Shown: positions 26,074 to 34,911 of the stretch, one piece after another | Position numbering within the stretch: the first letter of the stretch is position 1 | How the letters are laid out: every line of letters starts with the position of its first letter | Origin: Nocardia sputorum | GTDB taxonomy: Bacteria > Actinomycetota > Actinomycetes > Mycobacteriales > Mycobacteriaceae | Assembly (NCBI RefSeq): GCF_027924405.1 | Contig: NZ_AP026978.1 | Coordinates: 4,526,001-4,590,000, forward strand | Reading direction: 5' to 3' | Length of the DNA: 64,000 bases | Program-made: the position numbers and the translations under genes | The notes under the pieces: generated by a model | Databases searched by the model: none | The model's input: the letters and a program-made list of their open reading frames with translations, nothing else | What the model was told of the DNA's origin: nothing

Positions 26074-27789
26074 TCATTCGCTCGCCACCGTCGCCGTGGA
26101 CATCGCCCAGAAGTCGGCGTAACGGCCACCGTGGCGCAGCAACTCGTCGTGGCTGCCCTCTTCGACGATCCGGCCGTTGTCCAGGAAGACGATGTGATCG
26201 GCCCGGCGAACGGTCCGCAGGCGGTGCGCGACGATCACCACCGTGCGTCCCGCCATCAGCCGCTCGATGCCGTTGTGCACGGCCGCCTCGTTCACCGGAT
26301 CCAGCGCGGAGGTGACCTCGTCCAGCAGCACGATGGGCGCGTTCTTCAGCAGCGCTCGCGCGATCGAGACGCGCTGGCGCTCACCACCGGACAGCAGCGC
26401 GCCGCCCTCGCCGACATTCGTCGCCCAGCCGCCGGGCAGCCGCTCGATCACCTCGTCCAGCCGGGCCGCGTGCGCCGCGGCCCGCACGTCGGCTTCGTCG
26501 GCGCCGGGACGGCCGAGGCGCACGTTCTCCTCGATGGTCCCGTCGAAGAGGTAGACGTCCTGGAAGACGATGGCGATCCGCTCCATCAACACGTCGGTGC
26601 CGATCGCGCGCACGTCGGCCCCGCCCACCCGCACGGTGCCGCCGTCCACGTCGTAGAACCGGGCGACCAACTGCAGCAGTGTGCTCTTGCCCGCGCCGGA
26701 CGGTCCGACGATGGCGACCCGCCGTCCCTCGGGCACCGACAGCGACACCTCGTCGATCACGGTACGGCCGCCGTGCCGGAAGACGACGGACTCGAACGCC
26801 AGGTCGTGTCCGGCCGGCCGGATGGGCCGGCGGGGTTCCGGCAGCGGCTCGGTGCCCAAAAGAGTGTCCAGACCGGCAAGCACGGAACGGGCGCTGCGGA
26901 GTTTGCCCGCGATTTCCGACAGTGCCAGCAGCGGGTCCGCGCAGCGGGCGGCGAGCACCAGGATGGTCAGGATCTCCGCCGCACCGACGTCGCCGCCGAG
27001 CGCCAGGTAAGCGCCCAGGGCCAGCAGCGCGGTGAACATCGCCTGGACCGTGAGCGCCAGGCCCACGATGCCGGGCAGCGCCGACAGCATCGCGCGGCGG
27101 GAGGCGCGTTCGAGTCCCGCCAACGAGTCGTCGAGCAAGCGGAATCGTTCGGCGGTCCGGCCGCCTGCCCGCAGCACCGGCTGCGCCTGCAGATATTCGA
27201 TGACGCGGCCCGTGGCTTCCTCGGCGCGTTCGGTGCGTTCGGCGTCGGCGGCGGCCATCGACCGTCCGGTCCAGATCTGGATCGCCGCCACGACCGGTAC
27301 GGCGGCCAGCGCGGCCAGCCCCATGCGCCAGTCGTAGGCGAGCAGCACGGCGACGATCGTCAGCGGAGTCACCGCGGCGTTGATCATCGGTGCCAGCAGA
27401 TGCGCGATCACGCTCATCGCCTGCAGCACACCCTGGCTCGCCAGCACCGACACCTCTCCGACGCGGCGCGCGGTGAACCAGCCGAGCGGCAGTCGGGCCA
27501 GGTGATCGCCGAAGCGGCGATAGACCCCGCGCAAGAGCGTGGTTCCCACGAGGAATCCGGACAGATCGCTGCGATAGCGCAGCGCCGCGTAACCCGCGAT
27601 CGCCGCTGCGAACGCGATCAGCCAGGGCCACGCGTCGGTGGGCGTGTTCCCGAACAGCGCCCGCAGCACCGGGGCCAGGAGCGCGTAGGACAGACCTTCG
27701 GCGATCGAGGTGGCCGTCATCAGGGCCACGGTGCGACGTACGGGCCGGGCGTACTCGTATCCCAGCACGCGCAGCAGGATGCGGATCAT
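26074..27789 (-). CDS. ABC half-transporter, IrtB/YbtQ-like
   Basis: A 571-residue type IV ABC half-transporter: a six-helix membrane domain (~1-300) and a nucleotide-binding domain with Walker A GPSGAGKST, signature LSGGERQRVSIARALL and Walker B IVLLDEVTSALDP. The latter reads DE-V instead of the usual DE-A. It overlaps the upstream half-transporter gene by 4 bases (ATGA), so the two form a heterodimer. Pairs with these Walker B variants resemble IrtAB/YbtPQ, siderophore importers with an exporter fold, but no SIP reductase domain or iron box is present here, so drug or peptide export is an equal alternative. Confidence 0.9.
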   Translation of the reverse strand: MIRILLRVLGYEYARPVRRTVALMTATSIAEGLSYALLAPVLRALFGNTPTDAWPWLIAFAAAIAGYAALRYRSDLSGFLVGTTLLRGVYRRFGDHLARLPLGWFTARRVGEVSVLASQGVLQAMSVIAHLLAPMINAAVTPLTIVAVLLAYDWRMGLAALAAVPVVAAIQIWTGRSMAAADAERTERAEEATGRVIEYLQAQPVLRAGGRTAERFRLLDDSLAGLERASRRAMLSALPGIVGLALTVQAMFTALLALGAYLALGGDVGAAEILTILVLAARCADPLLALSEIAGKLRSARSVLAGLDTLLGTEPLPEPRRPIRPAGHDLAFESVVFRHGGRTVIDEVSLSVPEGRRVAIVGPSGAGKSTLLQLVARFYDVDGGTVRVGGADVRAIGTDVLMERIAIVFQDVYLFDGTIEENVRLGRPGADEADVRAAAHAARLDEVIERLPGGWATNVGEGGALLSGGERQRVSIARALLKNAPIVLLDEVTSALDPVNEAAVHNGIERLMAGRTVVIVAHRLRTVRRADHIVFLDNGRIVEEGSHDELLRHGGRYADFWAMSTATVASE

Positions 27790-29705
27790 CGGGACTCGCC
27801 TCCTCGCGATGCCTGGTCGGCGACGTCGGCGGGCCGCGGGGTGGTCGCGTTCCGGCGGCCGCCCCACGCTCCGATCTCGCGCCGCAGCACGCCGCCGAGG
27901 GTTTCGATGTCATCGGTTCGGGCGGATCGCTGCGACCGCCAGAAGTCGGCGAACTTCCCTCCCCGCGCCACCAATTCGGCGGGGTTGCCGCGTTCGACGA
28001 TCTGGCCGTTCTCCAGCAGCACGACGGCGTCGGCGTCGGCGATCGTCTCGAGCCGATGCGCGATGACCAGGATCGTCCGATCGCCCTTCAGTGTCGTCAG
28101 GGCTCGGCGCACCGCGCGCTCGGTCTGCGGATCGGCGAAGGCGGTCGCCTCGTCGAGCACGAGAACGGGCGCGTCGGCCAGCAGCGCGCGTGCGAGCGCG
28201 ATCCGCTGCGCCTCACCACCGGACAATCCGGCATCGGCGCCGATGACCGTCTCGTAGCCGCGCGGCAGCTCGAGGATCCGATCATGGATGTTCGCCAGCC
28301 GCGCTGCCCGGACCACGGCGTCGCGGTCGGCCCGCGGTACCGCCAACGCGATGTTGTCCGCGACCGAGGCGCGCAGCAGCCGTACGTCCTGGAAGACGAA
28401 GGAAACCTTCCGGTAGAGCTCCCGGCTGCCGAGTGCGCGCAGATCGACGCCGCCCAGCCGGACCGATCCGTGGGTGGGGTCGTAGAACCGGGGCAACAGC
28501 TGCACCAGTGTGGATTTCCCGCTTCCCGACGGCCCGACGATCGCGGTGACCGTCCCCGGCTCGAGTACCAGGTCGATCCCGCGCAGCACCTCGTGCTCGG
28601 CTTCGTAACCGAACCGGACGTCACGCAGTTCCACCCGGTGCCCGCGCGGCGCTGTCGGGTGCGCGGGCTCCGGCAGCGACGGCACCGCGAGCACGTCCCG
28701 GATCCGGCCGACCGCGCGCCGCGCGGCCTGCAGATCGTCGAAGCCGTGGCCGAGCGCGGCGACCGGAGCGGTCAGGCCGAGTCCCAGCAGCAGAAACGGC
28801 AGCAGATCCGCCGGGGCGAGCGAACCGCTCGGGATCAGCACCGCTCCGCCGAGCAGCACGACCAGCAGCACGAACGGCGGCGACAGCACCACCTGCATCG
28901 CCGCGCCGATCCCGGCCAGTCCGTGCACCATGCGCAGGAAGGAGTCCGCGAAATCGTCGGTGGCGGTGCGGAACCTGCGGTGGGCGCGCTCGCCGGAGCC
29001 GAACGCCTTGACCACCGAGATGCCCTGGACGAACTCGACGGTCGCGCTCGCGATCCGGCCCATTCCCGCGTCGAATTCCTTCTGCTCACGCAACCGGGTG
29101 GGGGTCATCATGAGGGGTACGAGCGCCACCGCCAGCACGACCGGTACCAGCGTGATCAGGGTGAGCCGCCAGTCGACGGTGAACAGATAGATCAGCGACA
29201 CCAGCGGCACCACGAATGCGGCGACGAGCTCGCCCGGGGCGTGGGCGATGAGCGGATGCACGGCATCGACGTCCTCGCCGACGATCTTCGCCAGCTCGCC
29301 GCTGCCGCGCCGGGAGAACCAGCCGATCGGCACCCGCCCCAGGCGGGCGGCCAGTTGCCTGCGGAACGACAGTTGCACCCGGCCGTCGAGCAGATGCCCG
29401 ATGCCGGACGACGCGGCCGTGCACAGCAGCCGGACGAACAGTCCGGCCGCGCCCGCGAGCACGATCATCCGGACATGATCGTGATCGATAGCGTTAGGCG
29501 ACAGAAGAATCCGTCCCAGCTCGACAACCGCGAGCAAGGGCGCCAGGCCCGCGACCGCGCCGACGATCTGCAGGACGACGACGGCGGCGAAACCGCCCGC
29601 GTAGGGGCGCAGCAAGGTCGCCGTGCTCGGCTCCGCCGGGGAATCGACGTCCGGCGCGGGTGGGGTGGTCTGCTTGCTCGCGTCGGCGAGTTCGATGATG
29701 GTCAT
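27786..29705 (-). CDS. ABC half-transporter, IrtA/YbtP-like without SIP domain
   Basis: A 639-residue half-transporter. After a ~35-residue hydrophilic start come six membrane helices, then a nucleotide-binding domain with Walker A GPSGSGKST, signature LSGGEAQRIALARALL and Walker B VLVLDEATAFADPQTE. The DEATAFADP form is the one I associate with IrtA/YbtP-type proteins. A C-terminal ~50-residue tail is unstructured. It lies 16 bases after the esterase gene and overlaps its partner. Substrate is not evident; the upstream esterase could cleave an imported ester-linked ligand such as a siderophore (inference). Confidence 0.9.
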   Translation of the reverse strand: MTIIELADASKQTTPPAPDVDSPAEPSTATLLRPYAGGFAAVVVLQIVGAVAGLAPLLAVVELGRILLSPNAIDHDHVRMIVLAGAAGLFVRLLCTAASSGIGHLLDGRVQLSFRRQLAARLGRVPIGWFSRRGSGELAKIVGEDVDAVHPLIAHAPGELVAAFVVPLVSLIYLFTVDWRLTLITLVPVVLAVALVPLMMTPTRLREQKEFDAGMGRIASATVEFVQGISVVKAFGSGERAHRRFRTATDDFADSFLRMVHGLAGIGAAMQVVLSPPFVLLVVLLGGAVLIPSGSLAPADLLPFLLLGLGLTAPVAALGHGFDDLQAARRAVGRIRDVLAVPSLPEPAHPTAPRGHRVELRDVRFGYEAEHEVLRGIDLVLEPGTVTAIVGPSGSGKSTLVQLLPRFYDPTHGSVRLGGVDLRALGSRELYRKVSFVFQDVRLLRASVADNIALAVPRADRDAVVRAARLANIHDRILELPRGYETVIGADAGLSGGEAQRIALARALLADAPVLVLDEATAFADPQTERAVRRALTTLKGDRTILVIAHRLETIADADAVVLLENGQIVERGNPAELVARGGKFADFWRSQRSARTDDIETLGGVLRREIGAWGGRRNATTPRPADVADQASRGGESR

Positions 29706-29721
29706 CGTTCTCCCGCCTTCG

Positions 29722-30666
29722 TCAAATACCTTGGGAGACTGTGGTCTTGGAGGCCGCCGACGCCTCCGCAGTCAGGGCGCGGCGCAGGGCGGCGGCGAGT
29801 TCGGCGCTCTGACGCTGGGACACGTCGGCGGACATGACCGCCTGTGACCCGTGGAAGGTGCCCGGCCACTGGTGCAGTTCGACCGGCACGCCCGCTCGCA
29901 GCAGGCGCAGCGCGTAGTCGATGTCGTCGTCGCGGTTCGGGCAGAACTCGGCGGTGGCGATGTAGGCGGGCGGCAGCCCGGACAGGTCGGTGGCCCGCGC
30001 GGGCGCGGCGTACGGCGTCGCGGGCGTGACGCCCAGGTAGTGCTGCCACATCTGGGCGACCTTCGCCCGAGTCAGGAAGGGCGTGTCGGTGAAGGTGCGC
30101 GCCGACCAGGCCTGCTGCCGGTCGTCGAGGACGGGCTGATTGAGCAGTTGGAAACGGATCGGCGGTCCTTGCTCGTCCCGCGCGCGCAAGGCGACCGCGG
30201 TCGCGAGGCCCGCGCCGGCGCTGTGGCCGCCGATCGCGATCCGCGCCGGGTCGATGCCCAGCTCGGCCGCGTGCTCGGCGGTCCAGGTCAGCACCGCGTA
30301 GACGTCGTCGTGGGCGGCGGGGAACGGATGTTCGGGGGCCAAGCGGTAGCCCACCGAGATCACCGTCGCGCCGGAATTGCCGGCGAGCAGCGCGGCCCAC
30401 GGATGTTCGGTGTCCAGATCACCCATGACGAATCCGCCGCCGTGCAGCCAGATGATCGCGCCCCGCGCCTCGCGGGGCCGATAGATTCGTACCGGCACCT
30501 CGACAACGCCTGGCACCGTGCGGTTCTCGATGTCCAGGTGCGCGGTGGCCGGCGCCGGGATCGCGGCGGCCAGCGCGGCGAGGTGCGCCCGGGCCGTGCC
30601 GGGGTCGGACAGGTCGGCCGGGGGGAAGAAGGGAACAGCTGCTTCGAGTTCGGGATCCAGGATCAT
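29722..30666 (-). CDS. Alpha/beta hydrolase of the HSL (lipase/esterase) family
   Basis: A 314-residue cytosolic esterase. The oxyanion motif HGGG is at 75-78, the nucleophile S149 in GGHSAG, the acid in CPNRDDDID near 247 and the histidine H272 in GTFHGS, all in standard hormone-sensitive-lipase order. It probably hydrolyses short-chain esters. It is the first gene of the operon with the two ABC half-transporters. The 175 bases upstream contain the 10-mer TACGCGTACG also found before the neighbouring two-component system, so that system may control it. Confidence 0.92.
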   Translation of the reverse strand: MILDPELEAAVPFFPPADLSDPGTARAHLAALAAAIPAPATAHLDIENRTVPGVVEVPVRIYRPREARGAIIWLHGGGFVMGDLDTEHPWAALLAGNSGATVISVGYRLAPEHPFPAAHDDVYAVLTWTAEHAAELGIDPARIAIGGHSAGAGLATAVALRARDEQGPPIRFQLLNQPVLDDRQQAWSARTFTDTPFLTRAKVAQMWQHYLGVTPATPYAAPARATDLSGLPPAYIATAEFCPNRDDDIDYALRLLRAGVPVELHQWPGTFHGSQAVMSADVSQRQSAELAAALRRALTAEASAASKTTVSQGI

Positions 30667-30732
30667 GCCGTCGATCGTCGCGCCCGCCGGGCATGCTCGG
30701 CTTCCGGCGACGGGAGTCGCCGTCTACGTGAA

Positions 30733-30742
30733 TACGCGTACG
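30733..30742. promoter_or_regulatory. TACGCGTACG element upstream of the esterase-ABC operon
   Basis: A 10-base element identical to the one inside the palindrome at 32819-32850. It lies about 67 bases upstream of the esterase start. The sharing between the regulator operon and the adjacent operon suggests a response-regulator site, but a 10-mer this GC-rich could recur by chance. Confidence 0.35.
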
Positions 30743-30841
30743 ACGATCGCGATCGGCTGCGCCGGTCGTCGTACCCCCTCGCGCACTCGGCAGCGAGATG
30801 CGCACGGAATTCACGTTATTCGCGACGCTGCACGGCACCGG

Positions 30842-31519
30842 CTACTGCGTGGGATCGGTCAGCCCGGTCTGGTAGGCGATCACGACCAACTGCGCTCGGT
30901 CGCGCGCACCCAGTTTCACCATCGCGCGGCTGACGTGGGTGCGTGCGGTGGCCGGGCTGAGAAACAGTGCGGCGCCGATCTCGTCGTTGCTCATGCCCTG
31001 CCCCACCAACGCCAGCACTTCGCGCTCGCGGTCGGTCAGCACGGCCAGCCGCTCCTGCGCGGACTTGGCGGCCCTGCGCTGCGCGGTGAACTGGCCGATG
31101 AGGCGGCGGGTGACCCGCGGCGCGAGCAGCGCGTCACCGGCGGCGACCACCCGGATGGCGTGCAAGAGTTCGGCGGGTCCGGCGTCCTTCAGCAGGAATC
31201 CGCTCGCGCCCGCCTGCAAAGCGTCGAAGACGTTCTCGTCCGTGTCGTAGGTGGTGAGGATGAGCACCCTGACCTGCTCCATCCCGACGGCCGCCGCGAT
31301 CTGCGCGGTGGCGCGTATCCCGTCCAGCCGCGGCATGCGGATGTCCATGAGGACGACGTCGGGGCGAGTGGCACGCGCGAGTTCGACAGCTTCCGCGCCG
31401 GTGGTCGCTTCACCGACCACCGTGATGTCGTCTTCCAGGTCGAGCAGGACTTTGAAGCCGGAACGGACCAGGCGTTCGTCGTCGGCGAGCAGGACCTTGA
31501 TCGGTGGCGTGGAGTTCAC
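30842..31519 (-). CDS. NarL/FixJ-type response regulator
   Basis: A 225-residue regulator. The receiver domain has the acidic pair in LLADDERLVR, phospho-Asp in VVLMDIRMPRLDG, Thr in LTTYDTDE and the KDA lysine in FLLKDAGPAEL. The C-terminal LuxR-type helix-turn-helix reads LTDREREVLALVGQGMSNDE. GTG 31519 overlaps the kinase stop by 4 bases. It probably acts on its own operon and on the esterase-ABC operon 175 bases downstream. Confidence 0.95.
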   Translation of the reverse strand: MNSTPPIKVLLADDERLVRSGFKVLLDLEDDITVVGEATTGAEAVELARATRPDVVLMDIRMPRLDGIRATAQIAAAVGMEQVRVLILTTYDTDENVFDALQAGASGFLLKDAGPAELLHAIRVVAAGDALLAPRVTRRLIGQFTAQRRAAKSAQERLAVLTDREREVLALVGQGMSNDEIGAALFLSPATARTHVSRAMVKLGARDRAQLVVIAYQTGLTDPTQ

Positions 31520-32754
31520 AGGCGTGATCCGACCGGGGTCAGGGGCAGGCGGGCGGTGACCTCGAATCCGCCGCCGGGACGCGCCACCGCGTCGAGTTCA
31601 CCGCCGAGCAGCAGGCAGCGTTCGCGCATTCCGACGATGCCGCGGCCGGTCGTGGGTGAGCCGTCGGGACGCGCCGGGACCTGCGCGGAGTCGCGGCGGC
31701 CCTCGTCGGCCACCCGTATCCGCAAGGTGTCGATACCGGGGTCGAGCGCCACCGTGACTCTGGTCGGGCCGACGTGCCGGATCACGTTCGTGATCGATTC
31801 CTGCACGATGCGATACGCGGCGCTGCCCACCGCGCTCGGCAGCGGCGTCACCGGGGAGGTCTGCTCGACAGCGATGTCGAGCCCGGCGTCGCGGGCCTTG
31901 CCGACGAGTTCGTCGATCTGGTCGAGGCCCGGGTACGGCTCGCGTTCGTCGCCATCGCGCAGGACCCCGAGAATCGCGCGCATCTCCCGCAGTGCCCGCG
32001 AACTGGTCTGCTCGATGGTGCGCAACGCTTCACGGGCCTGTTCCGGTCGCTTGTCGAGCACGTGCGCGGTGACGCCGGACTGCACGTTGATGATCGCGAT
32101 CGCGTGGGCCACGGTGTCGTGGACCTCCCGGGCGATGCGCAACCGTTCGGCGTCGACCCGCGCCCTGGCTTCCTCGTCGCGGGACCGTTCGGCCAGTTCC
32201 GCCCGTTCTTGCGCGTCGGCGGCGATGACCCGGCGGGATCGCACGGACTCACCGAGGATCGTGCTGATCACCGACGCGCCGATCCGGAAGAACACCCAGC
32301 CGATGGCCACCAGCGGCTTGACGTCCGCCGCGGCGATCAGCCAGCCGAGGGCGAGCACCGTGATGCCGCCACCGGCGATCAGCAGCGACCGCCGCCCGTC
32401 CCCGTAGGCGGCGAGGGTGTACAGGGCGACGAAGAGCGCGAGATAGGAAGCGCGGTCCGGGAAGCCGAGACCGAAATAGACCAGGCTGGCCAGCGCCGTG
32501 ACCACGAACACCGCGACCGGCTGCGTCCGGCGCGCGGCCACAGCCAGGCCGCTGACGATCAGCAGGACATATCCGAAACCCGACACCGGTGTGTACGCCG
32601 GCTCGAGCGGCACCGGGATCGCGGCGCTCTGCACCTGGATCACGGTGACGAACAACGCCAGCAGGACATCCGGAAACCAGGCGGGCCGGCGCGAGAACCA
32701 GGCGGACAGCCGTCGCGACGCCGCCTGCACAACCATGCCGTGAGCGTACGGCAT
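31516..32754 (-). CDS. Sensor histidine kinase, HisKA_3 (NarX/DesK-like)
   Basis: About 412 residues. The N-terminal half has roughly five to six membrane segments. The dimerisation/phosphorylation helix contains IAREVHDTVAHAIAIINVQ with the phosphorylated His. The HATPase domain shows RIVQESITNVIRHV and the glycine box GRGIVGMRERCLLLGG. No large extracellular domain is present, so it probably senses membrane stress or a hydrophobic ligand, as in kinases paired with ABC exporters. The start is ATG 32754 or ATG 32736; neither has a clear ribosome site. Confidence 0.92.
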   Translation of the reverse strand: MPYAHGMVVQAASRRLSAWFSRRPAWFPDVLLALFVTVIQVQSAAIPVPLEPAYTPVSGFGYVLLIVSGLAVAARRTQPVAVFVVTALASLVYFGLGFPDRASYLALFVALYTLAAYGDGRRSLLIAGGGITVLALGWLIAAADVKPLVAIGWVFFRIGASVISTILGESVRSRRVIAADAQERAELAERSRDEEARARVDAERLRIAREVHDTVAHAIAIINVQSGVTAHVLDKRPEQAREALRTIEQTSSRALREMRAILGVLRDGDEREPYPGLDQIDELVGKARDAGLDIAVEQTSPVTPLPSAVGSAAYRIVQESITNVIRHVGPTRVTVALDPGIDTLRIRVADEGRRDSAQVPARPDGSPTTGRGIVGMRERCLLLGGELDAVARPGGGFEVTARLPLTPVGSRL

Positions 32755-33100
32755 CCCCGAGTGCTCGCGCTCCCGCGCGGACGCGCGACCGGCTACGACG
32801 ATCGACGCAGCCGCCCCCGGCTCGCCTACGCGTACGTGCGTAGGCGAGCCGATCCCGTCGACGGGACGACCGGGTTTCCGGACTGCTCCTGCTCCGGTCG
32901 ACGCACAAGGGTGCGCGACGAATCCCCGCAATCGCCGCACGGCACTCTGGTCGAGCGGCGCGAGAACTTCGCCTGGCGCGCGTACGAGCGCTGAGCGGGC
33001 GCGGCCATGGGCGCCGACTCATCGCTCCCGGTCGAGCACTTCGCCCGGATGCGTGGCGCGGCAAACGCCGTCGGGCCGGAAGAGGTTCGACCTGCGGTAC
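32755..33100. other. 346-base spacer upstream of the two-component system
   Basis: No coding sequence I can support. It contains the 13-bp palindrome at 32819-32850 and otherwise shows no repeat or ribosome site. The promoter of the kinase-regulator operon must lie here. Confidence 0.4.
32819..32850. promoter_or_regulatory. 13-bp perfect inverted repeat before the two-component operon
   Basis: GGCTCGCCTACGC (32819-32831) and its exact complement (32838-32850) flank GTACGT. The element lies 65-96 bases upstream of the kinase start, where an autoregulatory site is expected. It could also act as a hairpin terminator for transcription from the right, but there is no nearby gene reading into it except the small one at 33101, 250 bases away. 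Confidence 0.5.
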
Positions 33101-33295
33101 TCACCGCCAGAGATCGCCGCAGGGCAACTCCGGCAACTCGACGTGGACGTCGTCATCGATGGTGACGATCAACTCCGGATGACTGCGCGCCAAGCCCGCG
33201 GCCACGCTCCTGGCCTGTTCCGCACAAGCGCGGTAATCCAGGATCAGGGCGCCGGATTCGATATGGATATGCCGGATATGCTGCGGATTTGTCAT
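33101..33295 (-). CDS. Small hypothetical protein, 64 residues
   Basis: A 64-residue acidic protein (MTNPQHIRHIHIESGALILD at the start, ending ELPCGDLWR). Alternating strand-helix-strand composition suggests a compact alpha/beta fold. Nocardia genomes carry such short proteins but I know no family name. ATG 33295 is chosen because the longer frame upstream lacks protein character. No strong ribosome site. Confidence 0.5.
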   Translation of the reverse strand: MTNPQHIRHIHIESGALILDYRACAEQARSVAAGLARSHPELIVTIDDDVHVELPELPCGDLWR

Positions 33296-33669
33296 GGCCG
33301 CTGCACTGTTCGGCGTGTCGCTACCGATGCGGCATATCCCGCTCCGCTTCCGGACATCGATCGCATCGCGGTCGAGCCATGCAGCGGACCGAGCGTCCAA
33401 TGGCTCATTGAATGACGAACTCCTCATAACTTAGCTGGAGATATGTCGCTTATCCTCGGCTGGGCCGACCGCCGTACCGGCGCTGATGACGAGGTGCGAC
33501 TCATCTCGGTGATCTCATACAAAGAATAACTAGTAACTTACTAGCTAACGCCCGCGGGCTCAAGCACTCTTCGGCAGCAGACTGCCACCCCCTGACCTGC
33601 GGCTGCGCGCCTGCCGCCCGGGCACCGGTCGCGCCGGCGCGCCGAACCCGGCGTGGCAGCCGCGGCGAA
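33296..33669. other. 374-base AT-richer spacer with inverted repeat
   Basis: No gene. The spacer is notably less GC-rich than its surroundings around 33420-33550. It holds TAACTTAGC at 33427-33435, which recurs at 35011-35019 beyond the lcp gene, and the perfect repeat CTAGTAA-C-TTACTAG at 33530-33544. Confidence 0.5.
33530..33544. promoter_or_regulatory. 7-1-7 perfect inverted repeat downstream of lcp
   Basis: CTAGTAA-C-TTACTAG, AT-rich in a GC-rich genome, has the size of a TetR-type operator. It lies 126 bases past the lcp stop and 235 bases upstream of the small gene starting at 33295, so it may control the latter. Confidence 0.45.
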
Positions 33670-34911
33670 TCAGCGGGGCGGCCGGTTCATGTCCCGGTTC
33701 ACCGTCGGGATCTCGATGCTGATCGGCATCTCGAGTTCGGCCAGGTAGACCAGGGCGGCCTGCCGGAGGAACTCGTCGAACAACCAGTAGGCATCCGGCG
33801 CCAGCGGCACCACCGGAAGCAGTCCTTCGCGCACGGCGATGAACGGCCCCCAGCTCACCCGCAGCAGCGGGTCCCAGACCGGCTCCCTGGCGATGGCCAG
33901 CCCGTCGGCGATCTTGTCGCCGAGCAGGAAGCGGGTGAACGCACCGAGCACCGGCTTGGTCAGGATGGCCAGATCGAGATTGGCGCCGAGGCGCAGCAGG
34001 CGGTCGGCGAGCTTGGCGCCCTCGGGGGTCGCCGCCAGGATCGGGTCCAGCACCTGGGCGGCCTGGGAGTTGGCCTCGGCCCACGAGTTCGGGATGTACT
34101 CGTCCCGGATGCCGAGCATGTGCGCGCACACCTGCCACGAGTGCAGGAACCCTTCGGACTCGGCGGCGGGGATCGGCACGTTCCACGCGGTCAGATGCTT
34201 CATGACGGTCGTGGGCAGGCTGTGCCAGGTGACCATCATGTCGTTCTGACTGATCGGGATGTCCTCCTCGGCGGAGTGCACCCAGTGCGGGGACTGCGGC
34301 AGCAGGTGGCGCACCGCGGCGTGCACCAACCGGGTTTTCAAGCAGGTGACGACCATCTCGCCGTCGGGGCCATAGGCATTGGCGGTCCCGATGTCGTAGC
34401 CGAGCTTGGCGGTCTTGGAGATGCGGTCCTTCAGATCATGGCCGCCCTTGGAGTAGTAGACCGCGCGCGCCTCCTTGGGAATGACCGTGCTCATCATGCC
34501 GCTGGCCAGGCCGTACAGCACGCCGAGATACAGGCCGCGCTTCTTGTTGAACTCGACCGCGGCGGCCAGCTTGCCCCGATCCGCCCAGGGCGGCAACTGA
34601 CGGGCGTATTCCATGAAGTCGCGCAGTTCCGTCGGCAGCCCGGCGGGCAGCGGCTGGCCGTTCCTGGTCCAGGTGCGCAACAACTCGTTGACCCTCGGTA
34701 CCTCCCCCCGGTCCACCAGTGAGGCGACCAGCTGGTCCACCTCGGGATCCCACACGGTGAGCGGGTCGGCCCCGTCTCCCGTGCCCGCCACCGAACCCTG
34801 CGGTGACCACGTCCACGGCTCCGCGCGCGCCGGGGTCACCATGGCCAGAGCGCCGAACGCGCCCAGTACGCCCCCGGCCTTCAAGGCATTACGCCTGCTG
34901 AGTCGATCCAT
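33670..34911 (-). CDS. lcp: Latex-clearing protein, heme rubber oxygenase (Lcp)
   Basis: A 413-residue secreted oxygenase of the MpaB/DUF2236 superfamily that cleaves cis-1,4-polyisoprene. The Tat signal is SRRNALKAGG, with cleavage expected near ARA at 30. Residues matching the functional set of Streptomyces K30 Lcp are present with exact spacing: R163, K166 and T167 in DRISKT, then H197 (heme ligand) in KTRLVHAAVRHLL, thirty residues on. ATG 34911 is preferred to ATG 34929 because GAGGAG lies ten bases upstream and the Tat signal then starts cleanly. No LcpR-like TetR gene is adjacent. Known in rubber-degrading Nocardia and Gordonia. Confidence 0.88.
   Translation of the reverse strand: MDRLSRRNALKAGGVLGAFGALAMVTPARAEPWTWSPQGSVAGTGDGADPLTVWDPEVDQLVASLVDRGEVPRVNELLRTWTRNGQPLPAGLPTELRDFMEYARQLPPWADRGKLAAAVEFNKKRGLYLGVLYGLASGMMSTVIPKEARAVYYSKGGHDLKDRISKTAKLGYDIGTANAYGPDGEMVVTCLKTRLVHAAVRHLLPQSPHWVHSAEEDIPISQNDMMVTWHSLPTTVMKHLTAWNVPIPAAESEGFLHSWQVCAHMLGIRDEYIPNSWAEANSQAAQVLDPILAATPEGAKLADRLLRLGANLDLAILTKPVLGAFTRFLLGDKIADGLAIAREPVWDPLLRVSWGPFIAVREGLLPVVPLAPDAYWLFDEFLRQAALVYLAELEMPISIEIPTVNRDMNRPPR

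Noticed and set aside
25227..26129. An extension of the SARP regulator to 26129
   Set aside because: The added part is antisense to a clear membrane protein gene and has no domain; the winged helix begins just after 25226.
30667..30841. An IdeR iron box upstream of the esterase-ABC operon
   Set aside because: I looked for TTAGGTTAGGCTAACCTAA-like sequence because the ABC pair resembles IrtAB, and found no acceptable match.
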